The position numbers were made by a program, and so were the translations under genes. Below are positions 7,687 through 15,675 of a stretch of DNA of 54,137 nucleotides, in pieces. The notes beneath the pieces are model-generated. The model had not been told where the DNA came from. It was given only the letters and a program-made list of their open reading frames with translations, and did not search any database. Within the stretch, counting starts at the first letter, position 1; each line of letters starts with the position of its first letter. This stretch comes from CAUTNH01 sp963543845 (GTDB lineage: Bacteria; Bacillota_I; Bacilli_A; Acholeplasmatales; Acholeplasmataceae). The stretch spans positions 1 through 54,137 of the forward strand of contig CAUUCL010000005.1 in the NCBI GenBank assembly GCA_963543845.1, in the 5' to 3' direction.

Positions 7687-8964
7687 TTAAATATTTTTTA
7701 AAACGATTATATCGCTTGTATCTTTACCGATTGATATTATGGCTATTTTAACATTTAAAAGCTCCTCAATTTTCTTTAGATAAATCTTAAGATTTTTAGG
7801 GAGTTTTTTATATGTTTTAATATCCTTTAAACTATTATTCCAACCAGGAAGCTCGATATAATTTGGAACAACTCTTTTATAATCATCTAAATTATTAGGA
7901 ATATAATTTATCTTTTTACCATCTAAATTATACGATATAGCTATTTTTATCTTCTCTATTCCTGTTAGAGCATCAAGCATAGTAAGAGCAATGTATTTAA
8001 TTCCATTTACTCTAATTGCCTCTTTCGCCATTACTAAATCAAACCATCCGATTTTATTATAGGTATTTTTATCTGAGTTATATTCATAGCCATTGTTATA
8101 TATTTTTTTTACTATCTCAGCATTTTGCATCTGGCTTGGAATATATTGATTATCCCTTGCGCTAACATATGCCTTAGATACACCTAATTTTTTAATAAAG
8201 TATCCCTCTTTTATTCCGATACTTAAAGGCGCAAACGATATGTTTGCATATGTTGGTCTATCATATGGAAATAATCCATTTTCCATTCCTTCAAATTGAC
8301 TAATTGTAGATTCAAATAAAACTGAGTTATCATACACAATTGCATCATCTACAAAAACAGATGTATTAGTCACATATTTTTTTAATATATTAGCATAAGT
8401 TAAATATTCACTGTATATTGTTTGAGAATTAAAAATAGCCTTTCCTTCTTTTTCTCTTGATTCATTTTTAATATCAATTACATATTTAAGTCTTTCTAAA
8501 AATTTATCAGATATAAAATTAGAATAATCTATTTCAAGTTTATTTATCTTATCGCAAGATGCTGAAAAAAGTCCACTAACTCCTAGCTTTTCGTTTTTTA
8601 CTTTTTCAAGCTCAGAATCTAAAATAATATTATAAGGCATTAAAACTTGAGCTTTTTCTGAAATTCTAAGTTTAACATTTATTCCATTAGTTTCTAAAAG
8701 GTTAATCTCGCTACATAATACTTTAGGATCAATTATCATACCGCTTGATAAAACGACCATAATATTATTATCTATTACAGCCTTAGGTAAAACTTTTAGA
8801 TAGTATTCATTTTTATGTAGTATTACTTTATTTACTTTTTCAGATACAGATTGGTATCTTACTAATATATCATATTCTTTAGCTAAGTATGATGTGATTT
8901 TTTCTTTTCCTTCATTTCCCAATGAAGTTCCCAAAACTATCAAATTCTTAATATAAATCACCAT
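7687..8964 (-). CDS. Divergent adenylosuccinate synthetase homologue, active site altered
   Basis: 425 residues, the length of PurA, with recognisable PurA landmarks at both ends: VLGTSLGNEGKEK (canonical VxGTQWGDEGKGK), the N-terminal LVRYQ strand, and the C-terminal VPNYIELPGW and ISIGKDTSD. Key residues are gone. The catalytic Asp of GDEGKGK is Asn17, the NAGHT loop with the catalytic His is replaced by KVNKV, and GTTGRGIGP reads GVSGLFSAS. It is therefore unlikely to make adenylosuccinate, or it acts by a changed mechanism; a regulatory or pseudo-enzyme role is possible. It is the first gene of the operon with folD, ppa, yebC and glyA. The ATG at 8964 lacks a Shine-Dalgarno. GGTGAT followed by an ATT four codons in (8952) is a possible alternative start, like folD's. 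Confidence 0.8.
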   Translation of the reverse strand: MVIYIKNLIVLGTSLGNEGKEKITSYLAKEYDILVRYQSVSEKVNKVILHKNEYYLKVLPKAVIDNNIMVVLSSGMIIDPKVLCSEINLLETNGINVKLRISEKAQVLMPYNIILDSELEKVKNEKLGVSGLFSASCDKINKLEIDYSNFISDKFLERLKYVIDIKNESREKEGKAIFNSQTIYSEYLTYANILKKYVTNTSVFVDDAIVYDNSVLFESTISQFEGMENGLFPYDRPTYANISFAPLSIGIKEGYFIKKLGVSKAYVSARDNQYIPSQMQNAEIVKKIYNNGYEYNSDKNTYNKIGWFDLVMAKEAIRVNGIKYIALTMLDALTGIEKIKIAISYNLDGKKINYIPNNLDDYKRVVPNYIELPGWNNSLKDIKTYKKLPKNLKIYLKKIEELLNVKIAIISIGKDTSDIIVLKNI

Positions 8965-8989
8965 CCATAAATGTTATTATTATGTATTT

Positions 8990-8998
8990 ATTATAGCA
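8990..8998 (-). promoter_or_regulatory. Probable promoter of the purA-like/folD/ppa/yebC/glyA operon
   Basis: On the minus strand TGCTATAAT is an extended -10 (TATAAT at 8995-8990), about 25 nt before the first gene. TTGCTA lies 19 bp upstream as a poor -35. No other minus-strand promoter is seen in the operon. Confidence 0.5.
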
Positions 8999-9065
8999 TT
9001 TAAATGTTTTTAATTAGCAAATCATAATTAAACCCTAAACATCTTCAACAAAATATAAATAATTT

Positions 9066-9088
9066 AGGTGGATTTCCACCTTTTTATT
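9066..9088 (+). terminator. Strong + strand intrinsic terminator in the junction region
   Basis: AGGTGG (9066-9071), ATTT loop, CCACCT (9076-9081), then TTTTATTT. It is the most GC-rich stem in the gap and a textbook terminator reading rightward. No + strand gene lies between 4283 and 9066, so it has no visible client: it may block antisense transcription, belong to an unseen short RNA, or be a relic. Confidence 0.75.
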
Positions 9089-9189
9089 TCGTGATATATT
9101 ATCTTAAAATATAAATTTTCTTATTCTAGTAATAATTTAAAATTAAAACTAAAGCCACAAAATAAAGCAATTATTGCTAAGAAATATTT

Positions 9190-9266
9190 TTAAATTGAAA
9201 TAACGATTTAAAAAATGGTTTCTTATTTCAATTTAACTTGACAAATTGAAATAAGCAAAGTATAGT
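9190..9266 (+). promoter_or_regulatory. Consensus promoter with paired operator-like palindrome
   Basis: TTGACA (9238-9243) and TATAGT (9261-9266) are exactly 17 bp apart. TTAAATTGAAATAA (9190-9203) and its exact complement TTATTTCAATTTAA (9223-9236) form a 14-bp inverted repeat just upstream, and a third copy of AAATTGAAATAA (9243-9254) lies inside the promoter spacer. This looks like a repressor- or activator-controlled promoter. No convincing gene follows on the + strand before the repeats, so its original gene was probably lost or displaced, or the product is an RNA. Confidence 0.65.
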
Positions 9267-9373
9267 TTATTTGTATTTAAGGCAATAAGGTGTTAAACTA
9301 CATAATAAGAACATTAAATGCCAAAAAACTTACATTTAATATAAAAATTGATTGATGAAAAACTAGCCAGAAA

Positions 9374-9633
9374 TGCGAAATGCGAAAAATGCGAAAATCA
9401 GTTTTCGCACAAATTGCCATTTTCGCACAAATTCGAGACCATTTTTTTGGAAATGCGAAAGAAAATGCGAAAAATTTTTGGCTTCACTAAGCCATTTTTT
9501 AATATATTTATATATATTTCGCATTTTCGCATTAATATTTAGTAAACTTTTATAAAATAGGTATATTTTACATATTTTAGAAAATATAGGGTATTTTTAT
9601 ATCTCTATAGGAATTGAGTGCGAAAATGCGAAA
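9374..9633. repeat. Cluster of eleven TGCGAAA repeats at the prophage left end
   Basis: TGCGAAA occurs seven times on + and four times on minus in 260 bp, mostly as closely spaced pairs. The 15-mer TGCGAAAATGCGAAA is at 9619-9633 (+) and inverted at 9518-9532, and once more at 39996-40010 inside the 3' end of the recombinase gene. A 13-bp repeat TTTCGCACAAATT is also doubled at 9403 and 9421. The cluster lies where attL should be, so recombinase binding sites or iterons are the leading ideas. The short open frames across it (9348-9555) are low-complexity and not called as genes. Confidence 0.75.
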
Positions 9634-9689
9634 GCAGAATAAGCAAGAAAAACAAGACTGATATTTCAGTATTATATATCGTTGATGCA

Positions 9690-9719
9690 TTGACTGAAAG
9701 TACAATCAGAATATATAAA
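9690..9719 (+). promoter_or_regulatory. Promoter of the putative left-end RNA
   Basis: TTGACT (9690-9695) and TATAAA (9714-9719) with an 18-bp spacer; predicted start near 9726. It lies inside the prophage end and reads toward a terminator at 9831-9854 with no intervening open frame. Confidence 0.5.
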
Positions 9720-9725
9720 GAGAGT

Positions 9726-9854
9726 CTAACACATAAGGGAAGTTAGTTAGCTACAAATTGTAGTCAACTCAAATAAATAGTGTAAAAGCGAATATGTAAG
9801 AAAAACAAGTTTTTTATTTTAATTTATATGTGATACAGTTAGTATCATTTTTTT
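9726..9854 (+). ncRNA. Putative small RNA, about 130 nt
   Basis: A promoter (9690-9719) and a clean intrinsic terminator (9831-9854) bracket about 130 nt with no start-plus-Shine-Dalgarno frame. The interior can fold: CTACAA/TTGTAG (about 9751-9764), extended by AGTT/AACT across a mismatch. A 25-bp stretch (AAAGCGAATATGTAAG, then AAAAACAAG, from about 9785) imperfectly repeats one at about 9631. Alternatively the terminator serves the recombinase transcript in the circular phage, where this end joins the recombinase gene. Confidence 0.35.
9831..9854 (+). terminator. Intrinsic terminator upstream of the late genes
   Basis: TGATAC (9831-9836), loop AGTTA, GTATCA (9842-9847), then seven T residues. 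It isolates the late promoter just downstream from transcription entering the prophage. Confidence 0.8.
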
Positions 9855-9862
9855 ATTTTTTA

Positions 9863-9871
9863 TGTTATAAT
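9863..9871 (+). promoter_or_regulatory. Extended -10 promoter of the packaging/structural genes
   Basis: TGTTATAAT is a TGn-TATAAT extended -10 just after the terminator, 26 nt before the HNH start codon. The -35 region is poor, so an activator may be needed. It is the only + strand promoter seen ahead of the 18-kb structural block. Confidence 0.55.
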
Positions 9872-9897
9872 TGTTTTGTAATGAAAAGGAGACCTTT

Positions 9898-10254
9898 ATG
9901 CCAGCGTATAACATAGCACTTATAAAATTTTATAAATCATCTAAATGGCTACGAGTTAGAGAATTAAAAATAGCTAAACAAAGGGGTATCTGTGAAAGAT
10001 GTGGTAAGAGTGGAACAGAAGTTCATCATAAGATTTATTTAACACCAACTAATGCAGATAATCCTGATATAGCAATAAGTCTTAATAACCTTGAGTTGTT
10101 ATGTAAGGCTTGTCATAATGCAGAACACGACAGAGCGAGTAAACAAGTAAGAAAAGGTTTATTCTTTGATAAATTTGGTAATTTAATTCCTACTAACCCC
10201 CCATATCGAAATGAAAAAAATGTGACAGAAAAGACCGAAGCCCCCAGGTCATAA
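9898..10254 (+). CDS. Phage HNH endonuclease
   Basis: 118 residues. C32-x2-C35 and C69-x2-C72 bind a structural zinc, and VHHK (42-45), N64 and H73/H77 make the HNH active site. Small HNH proteins beside terminase genes assist DNA cutting during packaging in HK97-like cos phages; that role is inferred from family and position. The ATG at 9898 has AAGGAG 6 nt upstream and is preferred over an earlier in-frame codon that lies in the promoter. Confidence 0.9.
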   Translation: MPAYNIALIKFYKSSKWLRVRELKIAKQRGICERCGKSGTEVHHKIYLTPTNADNPDIAISLNNLELLCKACHNAEHDRASKQVRKGLFFDKFGNLIPTNPPYRNEKNVTEKTEAPRS

Positions 10255-10291
10255 AGATATATACCGAAAAACACGAAAAAGGAGACAATAA

Positions 10292-11571
10292 ATGCTAAAA
10301 ATTATTTATAAAAAAATAAACGAATTAAAGCCATATAAAAACAATCCAAGAAACAATAAACAAGCAATAGAACCAGTAGCACAATCAATACAACAGTTCG
10401 GATTTAGAAATCCAATAATCATAGACAAGGATAATGTGATAGTGGCTGGTCATACCAGATACGAAGCAGCAAAAAAGTTAGGGCTTGCAGAAGTTCCCAC
10501 TCTTGGGTGTGAAGAGCTGACAGAAGAACAAATCAAAGCATTTAGAATTATTGACAACAAAACGCAAGAATATGCTAAATGGGATAAACAGTTATTAAAA
10601 CTAGAACTAGATGATATCAATCTAGATTTATCTAATTTTGACTTACAACTAGAAACAACAGATCATATAATTGAAGATGATATAGAAATCAAAATACCTG
10701 ATAAACCTAAAGCAAAACTAGGAGCAATCTATAAGTTAGGTAATCATTTACTGATATGTGGCGACTCAACTAAACTAGATGATTTAAAAAAATTAGTAAA
10801 CGAAGCAAACTTGCGGGGGGGGTTAATCTTGTAATAACAGACCCACCATATAATGTCAACATAGGAGACAAAGCGACATTATCAAAAAATGGGAAGTATG
10901 GATTTACTAATAGAAGTATCCTAAATGACCATATGGATAACAATGCTTTTTATCATTTTTTAAAAAAGGTATTTGCAAATATGGAGCAAGTAATGAACGA
11001 TGGAACACCGTATTATATATTCCACGCTTCTACAACAGTTCTAGAATTTGAAAAAGCATTAAGAGAAGCAGGACTAAATACAAGACAACAGCTAATCTGG
11101 TTAAAAGACTTCTTCGTCTTATCAAGGCAAGACTATCATTGGATACACGAACCGATATTATACGGATGGAAAGATGGAAAAGCACATTATTTTATAGATG
11201 ATAGAACAATGTCTACCTTGCTAGATAAGTATGGCGTGCTAGAAGATAAAAGCAAAGCAGAACTATTAAAAATCATAAAAGAAATCAAAGAACAAGCAAA
11301 CAGCACAATTATAAGAGAAGAAAGACCTAAAAAGAATGAAGAACATCCAACAATGAAACCAATAAAACTACTAGCTAAACTAATACAAAACTCATCTAAA
11401 AAAGGTGATACGGTTTTAGATTTATTTGGTGGTAGCGGTTCAACAATGATTGCTTGTGAACAAACTAACAGAAAATGTCTAATGATTGAATATGACCCTA
11501 AATATGTAGATGTCATAGTTAATCGTTGGGAACAATTTACAAACCAAAAGGCGGTGAAAATAAGTGGCTAA
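10292..11571 (+). pseudogene. ParB-domain DNA methyltransferase, out of frame at a G8 tract
   Basis: The first frame (10292-10834) has a ParB-like nuclease fold domain (KPYKNNPRNN, VAGHTRYEAAKKLG), then the methyltransferase start (LLICGDSTKL), and ends prematurely just after eight G residues. The other frame resumes directly with VITDPPYNVN (motif IV, about 10836-10865) and continues to 11571 with HPTMKPIKLL and the SAM-binding DLFGGSGST. One G more, or two fewer, restores one protein of about 426 residues. The DPPY motif and order (IV before I) fit a beta-class N6-adenine enzyme, probably protecting phage DNA or controlling packaging. G8 in so AT-rich a genome is striking: phase variation or base-calling error. 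The downstream ATG at 10933 could not give an active enzyme, since it lies after motif IV. It overlaps the TerS start by 8 nt. Confidence 0.85.
10815..10822 (+). repeat. Poly-G tract (G8) causing the methyltransferase frameshift
   Basis: Eight consecutive G residues inside the coding frame, the longest G run noticed in the window. The tract lies between the CGDST strand and motif IV, so a length change switches the catalytic domain on or off. Confidence 0.85.
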
Positions 11572-12046
11572 AGCAATACCCATAGGAGTAGCTAAAGACC
11601 CTAAAACAAAAGTAGAAAAAGTAAAACAAAGGAAAGTAATAGAAAATAATTTAATGACATCAGCAACCCTTGAACCACCTAAAACACTAACAAAGGTTGC
11701 AAAGGCTGAATGGATTAGAATAATGAAACTTTACTCTTTAATGCCAGTAAAGATTTTATCAGATCTAGATATAGCAACTCTTACGGTTTATTGTGAAGCA
11801 GTTGCCATATATCAAGAAGCACAATCTAAATGGAAGCAATTAGGTGCGGTAGTATCACAAGATAAAGATACTCAAAGAGTATTAACTGAAATAAGAAAGA
11901 TAATGAACGAACAAGCAACCATTATAGATAAATGCTCAACTGACCTATGTTTAAACCCAGTAGGAAGAGCAAAGATGGGAATAAATCCTGCAGATAAAGA
12001 AATCGCAGATCCATTAGATAAACTACTTGCTAAATTCGGAGAATAA
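11564..12046 (+). CDS. Terminase small subunit (P27 family)
   Basis: 160 residues, GTG start overlapping the methyltransferase stop. The central helices (LTKVAKAEWIRIMKLYSLM, then DIATLTVYCEAVAIYQEAQ) are the P27-family pattern, and the C-terminus ends DPLDKLLAKFG as in relatives. The protein recognises phage DNA and hands it to TerL. Followed immediately by terL. Confidence 0.88.
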   Translation: MAKAIPIGVAKDPKTKVEKVKQRKVIENNLMTSATLEPPKTLTKVAKAEWIRIMKLYSLMPVKILSDLDIATLTVYCEAVAIYQEAQSKWKQLGAVVSQDKDTQRVLTEIRKIMNEQATIIDKCSTDLCLNPVGRAKMGINPADKEIADPLDKLLAKFGE

Positions 12047-12050
12047 TAAA

Positions 12051-13712
12051 ATGGACTTTCTAACTGAATACATACAAAAAATTAAATCTAACGAAATAAC
12101 AGTTAGTAAAAAAATAAAGCAATTTTATCTAAAAATAATCGAACCAATAGTAAATGATCAATCAGAAAAATACTATTATGACCCTAATAAAGGACTAATG
12201 TTTATTGAATTTGCAGAAAACTTCTGTAAGCAATCTAATGGTAAATGGCACAACAAATATATACAGCTAATGCTATTCCAAAAAGCAAAATACCAAGCAT
12301 TACTAGGAATACTAGATAGACAAACGAACAAAAGGAGATTTAAAGAAGTATTCGATGTGCGTGGTAGGAAGAACGGTAAATCACAAGAAAACGCAATCTT
12401 TGCAACTTATATGACACTATTTAGTAAAGGCATTGAAGTATATGTTGCTGCCACCACATTCGCACAAGCGTCAAGGATATGGGATGAAACAAGATTTATT
12501 ATTGAGAAAAACACTTACCTTAATAAAAGATTTAGCTCAAAAGTATTCCCATCAAAGACTATCACTAACAATGCAACGAAATCACAATTTAAGGTCTTAT
12601 CTAAAAACACAGATAGCCAAGATGGACTAAATGTATCCGTTGCAATAATAGATGAAGTACATCAACTATCAAGGGAAGTATATGATTTACTAAAACAAGC
12701 AACATCAGCACAAGAGCAACCAATACTATCAATGATAACAACAGCTGGCTTCGTAAGGGGTGGACTATTTGATGATACATATGAGTATGCTAGTAAGGTT
12801 TTAGATGGCACTGTTGAAGACGATACACTAATGCCACTAATATATGAACAAGATGAAGCAGAAGAAATAAGCCATCCAGAGTTATGGATAAAATCTAATC
12901 CAGCCATAGATATTATTAAATCAAGTGATTTTATAAAAACCGAGCTAGAAAGAATGAAGACAGATTTAAACCTAGCAAATACAGTGAAAGTAAAAGACTT
13001 TAATGTGATAGGAGTAGAAAACAGTGTTTGGTTATCATACGAAGACTTTAATAACGATAAAGTTTATGATTTATCAACATTTGATAATTCGATATGTATA
13101 GGTGGATTTGATCTATCAAGAACTGGTGATATGACCGCATTTACAACATTGCTATTCGATAAAGTAAATAAAAAAGTAATTGCCGACACGATGTATTGGG
13201 TAACGGCACAGTTCTTAAGAGAACAGGAACAGCAGAACTCAAAAGTCCCTTGGAGAGCGTGGTTAGATAGGGGACTAGTAAGAATAAGCGGAGATAACAT
13301 TATCGACTACCACGATATAAGTAATTATGTAAGCCATAATTTTCATACACACGGTTATACATATGTAAAAATTAACTATGATAGTTATTCAGCACAATAT
13401 CTAGTGCAAGAGTTAGAACTAATGGGATATATGAAAGACTATTGCCTAGTAGCTACACCACAAGGAGCAAAGACATTATCAGTTCCAATGCAGACATTAG
13501 AAGCACACTTAAAAAATAAAACAATTAGTTATCAAAACAATCCGATAACTAAATGGTGTCTATCAAATGTGGAATTAGAACAAGATAGAAACGGAAACTA
13601 TATGCCAAAAAAAGTAAAAGATAAGCGTAATAGAAAAATAGATGGAGTAGCAACAATACTTAACTGTTATGTATCACTTTGCGAAAACATAGATTATTAC
13701 CTAGGAGAGTAA
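12051..13712 (+). CDS. terL: Terminase large subunit
   Basis: Packaging motor: ATPase plus nuclease that fills the prohead. From the ATG at 12051 (GGAG 9 nt upstream) it is 553 residues. Walker A GRKNGKS is at 105-111 and Walker B VAIIDEVH at 177-184, followed by the motif III-like MITTAG. The RNase H-like nuclease begins at GGFDLSRTGDMTAF near residue 345. An in-frame TTG 8 codons earlier lacks a Shine-Dalgarno. All catalytic landmarks are intact. Confidence 0.95.
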   Translation: MDFLTEYIQKIKSNEITVSKKIKQFYLKIIEPIVNDQSEKYYYDPNKGLMFIEFAENFCKQSNGKWHNKYIQLMLFQKAKYQALLGILDRQTNKRRFKEVFDVRGRKNGKSQENAIFATYMTLFSKGIEVYVAATTFAQASRIWDETRFIIEKNTYLNKRFSSKVFPSKTITNNATKSQFKVLSKNTDSQDGLNVSVAIIDEVHQLSREVYDLLKQATSAQEQPILSMITTAGFVRGGLFDDTYEYASKVLDGTVEDDTLMPLIYEQDEAEEISHPELWIKSNPAIDIIKSSDFIKTELERMKTDLNLANTVKVKDFNVIGVENSVWLSYEDFNNDKVYDLSTFDNSICIGGFDLSRTGDMTAFTTLLFDKVNKKVIADTMYWVTAQFLREQEQQNSKVPWRAWLDRGLVRISGDNIIDYHDISNYVSHNFHTHGYTYVKINYDSYSAQYLVQELELMGYMKDYCLVATPQGAKTLSVPMQTLEAHLKNKTISYQNNPITKWCLSNVELEQDRNGNYMPKKVKDKRNRKIDGVATILNCYVSLCENIDYYLGE

Positions 13713-13713
13713 G

Positions 13714-14940
13714 ATGGGATTATTTAAGAAGAAACAAAAAGACTTAAAACAATTTAATCAACAAAATAAAATAAGTTTTTTAGACTTTACTAACGCAATT
13801 AGTAATTCTATAGACCCATCGTTAAACTCAACCTTTATATCTATATGCAATACAAATGCAAGACATCTATCAAAAATAAAGCCTAAAACTTTTTATAAAA
13901 AAGAACCAAGTAAAATTCATAAATATTTAAACGAACTATTATCTTTAAGACCAAACTCACTAATGAGTGCAAGTCAATTTTGGGAAGTAGTAGCATATAA
14001 ATATTTTGCTGATAATATTTCTTTAATTTTTTGCGAATGGGATTATTCAAACACAAAAGAACCATTAAAAGCATTATACCCATTAGACATAGAAAAAAAC
14101 TCCCTTGTGGTAAGTGAACAAGACAATGGAGATTATATTTTTAAGTTTAGGCTAAATGGTGAAGAAATGTATACAACACACGATAACCTAATAATCCTAA
14201 CTAGAAATGCTGATATAAAAACATTATTTGGTGGAAGAAACAAAGCTATTGATATTGTGCTAAATCTACTACAAACTAACTATCAAGGAATAGAACAAGC
14301 AATTAAAACATCAAGCTATTTAAGGTTTATTTTAAAGTCTCCTACACCGCAATCAGAAGCTGATAGAAAGAAGAAAAGTGAACAATTCTCTCAAGACTTT
14401 ATGCAAGGAAATAAAACAGGAGTTGTATATGCTGATGGAACATTTGACATAACACCAATCAATCAAAAGATAGATTACATCAAAGCAGATGATATGGAGT
14501 TTTTAGAAAAACAAGTATTTCAATATTTAGGTATAAATGAAAAAATACTAACTGCAAGCTATAACGAAAACGAGTGGCAGTCATACTATGAAACTACACT
14601 AGAACCATTTATAGTTAAAGTCCAGGATGAATTAACTTATAAGTTATTTACAAAATTTGAAAGAGCAAATGAAAATGAAATTGTCGTAGAGACAAACAGA
14701 TTACAAACGGCAAGTCTAGCAACACGAGTAGCTATCGCTGATAGATATATTAAGCTACCAGTGATTAAGCCTAACATAATAAATGAACTGCTTTATTTAC
14801 CAAAAACTGAAAACGGAGATAAAGAATATTCAACTCTTAATTATGTTGAAAGTGATAAACAAAACGAGTATCAAGGTATAGAAAACAGCGAGCAAGATGT
14901 AAATGATACCGAAACAGAGCCAAAACAAGGGCAAAATTAG
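13714..14940 (+). CDS. Portal protein (HK97 family)
   Basis: 408 residues. Dodecameric ring at the unique capsid vertex through which DNA passes. The family features YLNELLSLRPN...FWEVVAYKYFADNISLI, GRNKAIDIV and LGINEKIL are present. The ATG is 1 bp after the terL stop codon, with AGGAG just upstream. The C-terminal tail (about 30 residues) is acidic and Q/N-rich. Confidence 0.92.
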   Translation: MGLFKKKQKDLKQFNQQNKISFLDFTNAISNSIDPSLNSTFISICNTNARHLSKIKPKTFYKKEPSKIHKYLNELLSLRPNSLMSASQFWEVVAYKYFADNISLIFCEWDYSNTKEPLKALYPLDIEKNSLVVSEQDNGDYIFKFRLNGEEMYTTHDNLIILTRNADIKTLFGGRNKAIDIVLNLLQTNYQGIEQAIKTSSYLRFILKSPTPQSEADRKKKSEQFSQDFMQGNKTGVVYADGTFDITPINQKIDYIKADDMEFLEKQVFQYLGINEKILTASYNENEWQSYYETTLEPFIVKVQDELTYKLFTKFERANENEIVVETNRLQTASLATRVAIADRYIKLPVIKPNIINELLYLPKTENGDKEYSTLNYVESDKQNEYQGIENSEQDVNDTETEPKQGQN

Positions 14941-15039
14941 CGATTGTAAGCGTTTTAGAGAAAATACGATAAATAAATACCCCTTAAGGTTTTAAAGCAA
15001 AATTGAGCGATAAATTAAACGATTTGAAAGGAGAAAACA

Positions 15040-15651
15040 ATGTTAAAAACAACGCATAATGATTATAAACATTTGGTAGAAATAAGAGCCAAAGAAAAAG
15101 ATACAAACGATAACAAAATGATAGTCGAAGGAAAGGCTATCGCATATGATACAGAAACAGTTCTATTTGAAGTAGATGGAATAGAATATAAAGAAATTAT
15201 AAAATGTGGAGCATTTAAAAACGCTGATTTAAAAGATGCATTCTTCAAGTATAACCATAACGATAATGTGATGGTGATGGCAAGATATAAAAACAAAACC
15301 TTGCAATTTGAAGAAAGGGAAGATGGTGTATACATAAAAGCAGAATTAGCAAACACATCACAAGGAAGAGATCTATACGAGTTAATCAAGCGTGGAGACA
15401 TTGATAAAATGTCGTTTGCATTCACTATTAAAAATGAATCTTATGATAAGGAAACTAGAACTTGGACAGTAAACGAAATAGATAAAATCTATGATGTTGC
15501 TGCAGTTCCAGTGCCAGCATACGAAGACACAAATATATATGCACGAAGATACGCAGATGTGGAGTCACTGCGTGTAGAAGACTTGGAGAAGTTGAGAATG
15601 CAAAAAATTAGTGAGCTTAAGAGCTACTTATCAAAAGAGAAAAAATATTAA
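15040..15651 (+). CDS. HK97-family prohead protease
   Basis: 203 residues. Serine protease (U35) that trims capsid protein and itself during head maturation. The catalytic His is H73 in YNHND and the Ser is S125 in DKMSFAF; YDVAAVPVPAYEDT is the typical end of the protease core. A strong AAAGGAG precedes the ATG. The 99-bp gap before it carries no gene. Confidence 0.93.
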   Translation: MLKTTHNDYKHLVEIRAKEKDTNDNKMIVEGKAIAYDTETVLFEVDGIEYKEIIKCGAFKNADLKDAFFKYNHNDNVMVMARYKNKTLQFEEREDGVYIKAELANTSQGRDLYELIKRGDIDKMSFAFTIKNESYDKETRTWTVNEIDKIYDVAAVPVPAYEDTNIYARRYADVESLRVEDLEKLRMQKISELKSYLSKEKKY

Positions 15652-15675
15652 AAAAAAGAAAAGGAGAAAAAAACA

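Noticed and set aside
8950..8964. AUU start for the purA-like gene at 8952
   Set aside because: A GGTGAT ribosome site is well placed, but an in-frame ATG exists at 8964 and the family N-terminus does not decide; kept only as a note.
8940..9238. Purine or other known riboswitch upstream of the purA-like operon
   Set aside because: The predicted leader is only about 20-30 nt, and no conserved purine, preQ1 or THF aptamer core was recognised upstream.
9348..9555. Two overlapping open frames of 60-64 codons across the TGCGAAA array
   Set aside because: Low-complexity products dictated by the repeats, no ribosome site, and they overlap each other in different frames.
9640..9870. tRNA gene as integration target
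   Set aside because: No cloverleaf or TTCRANYC loop could be assembled on either strand; large serine integrases also rarely use tRNA genes.
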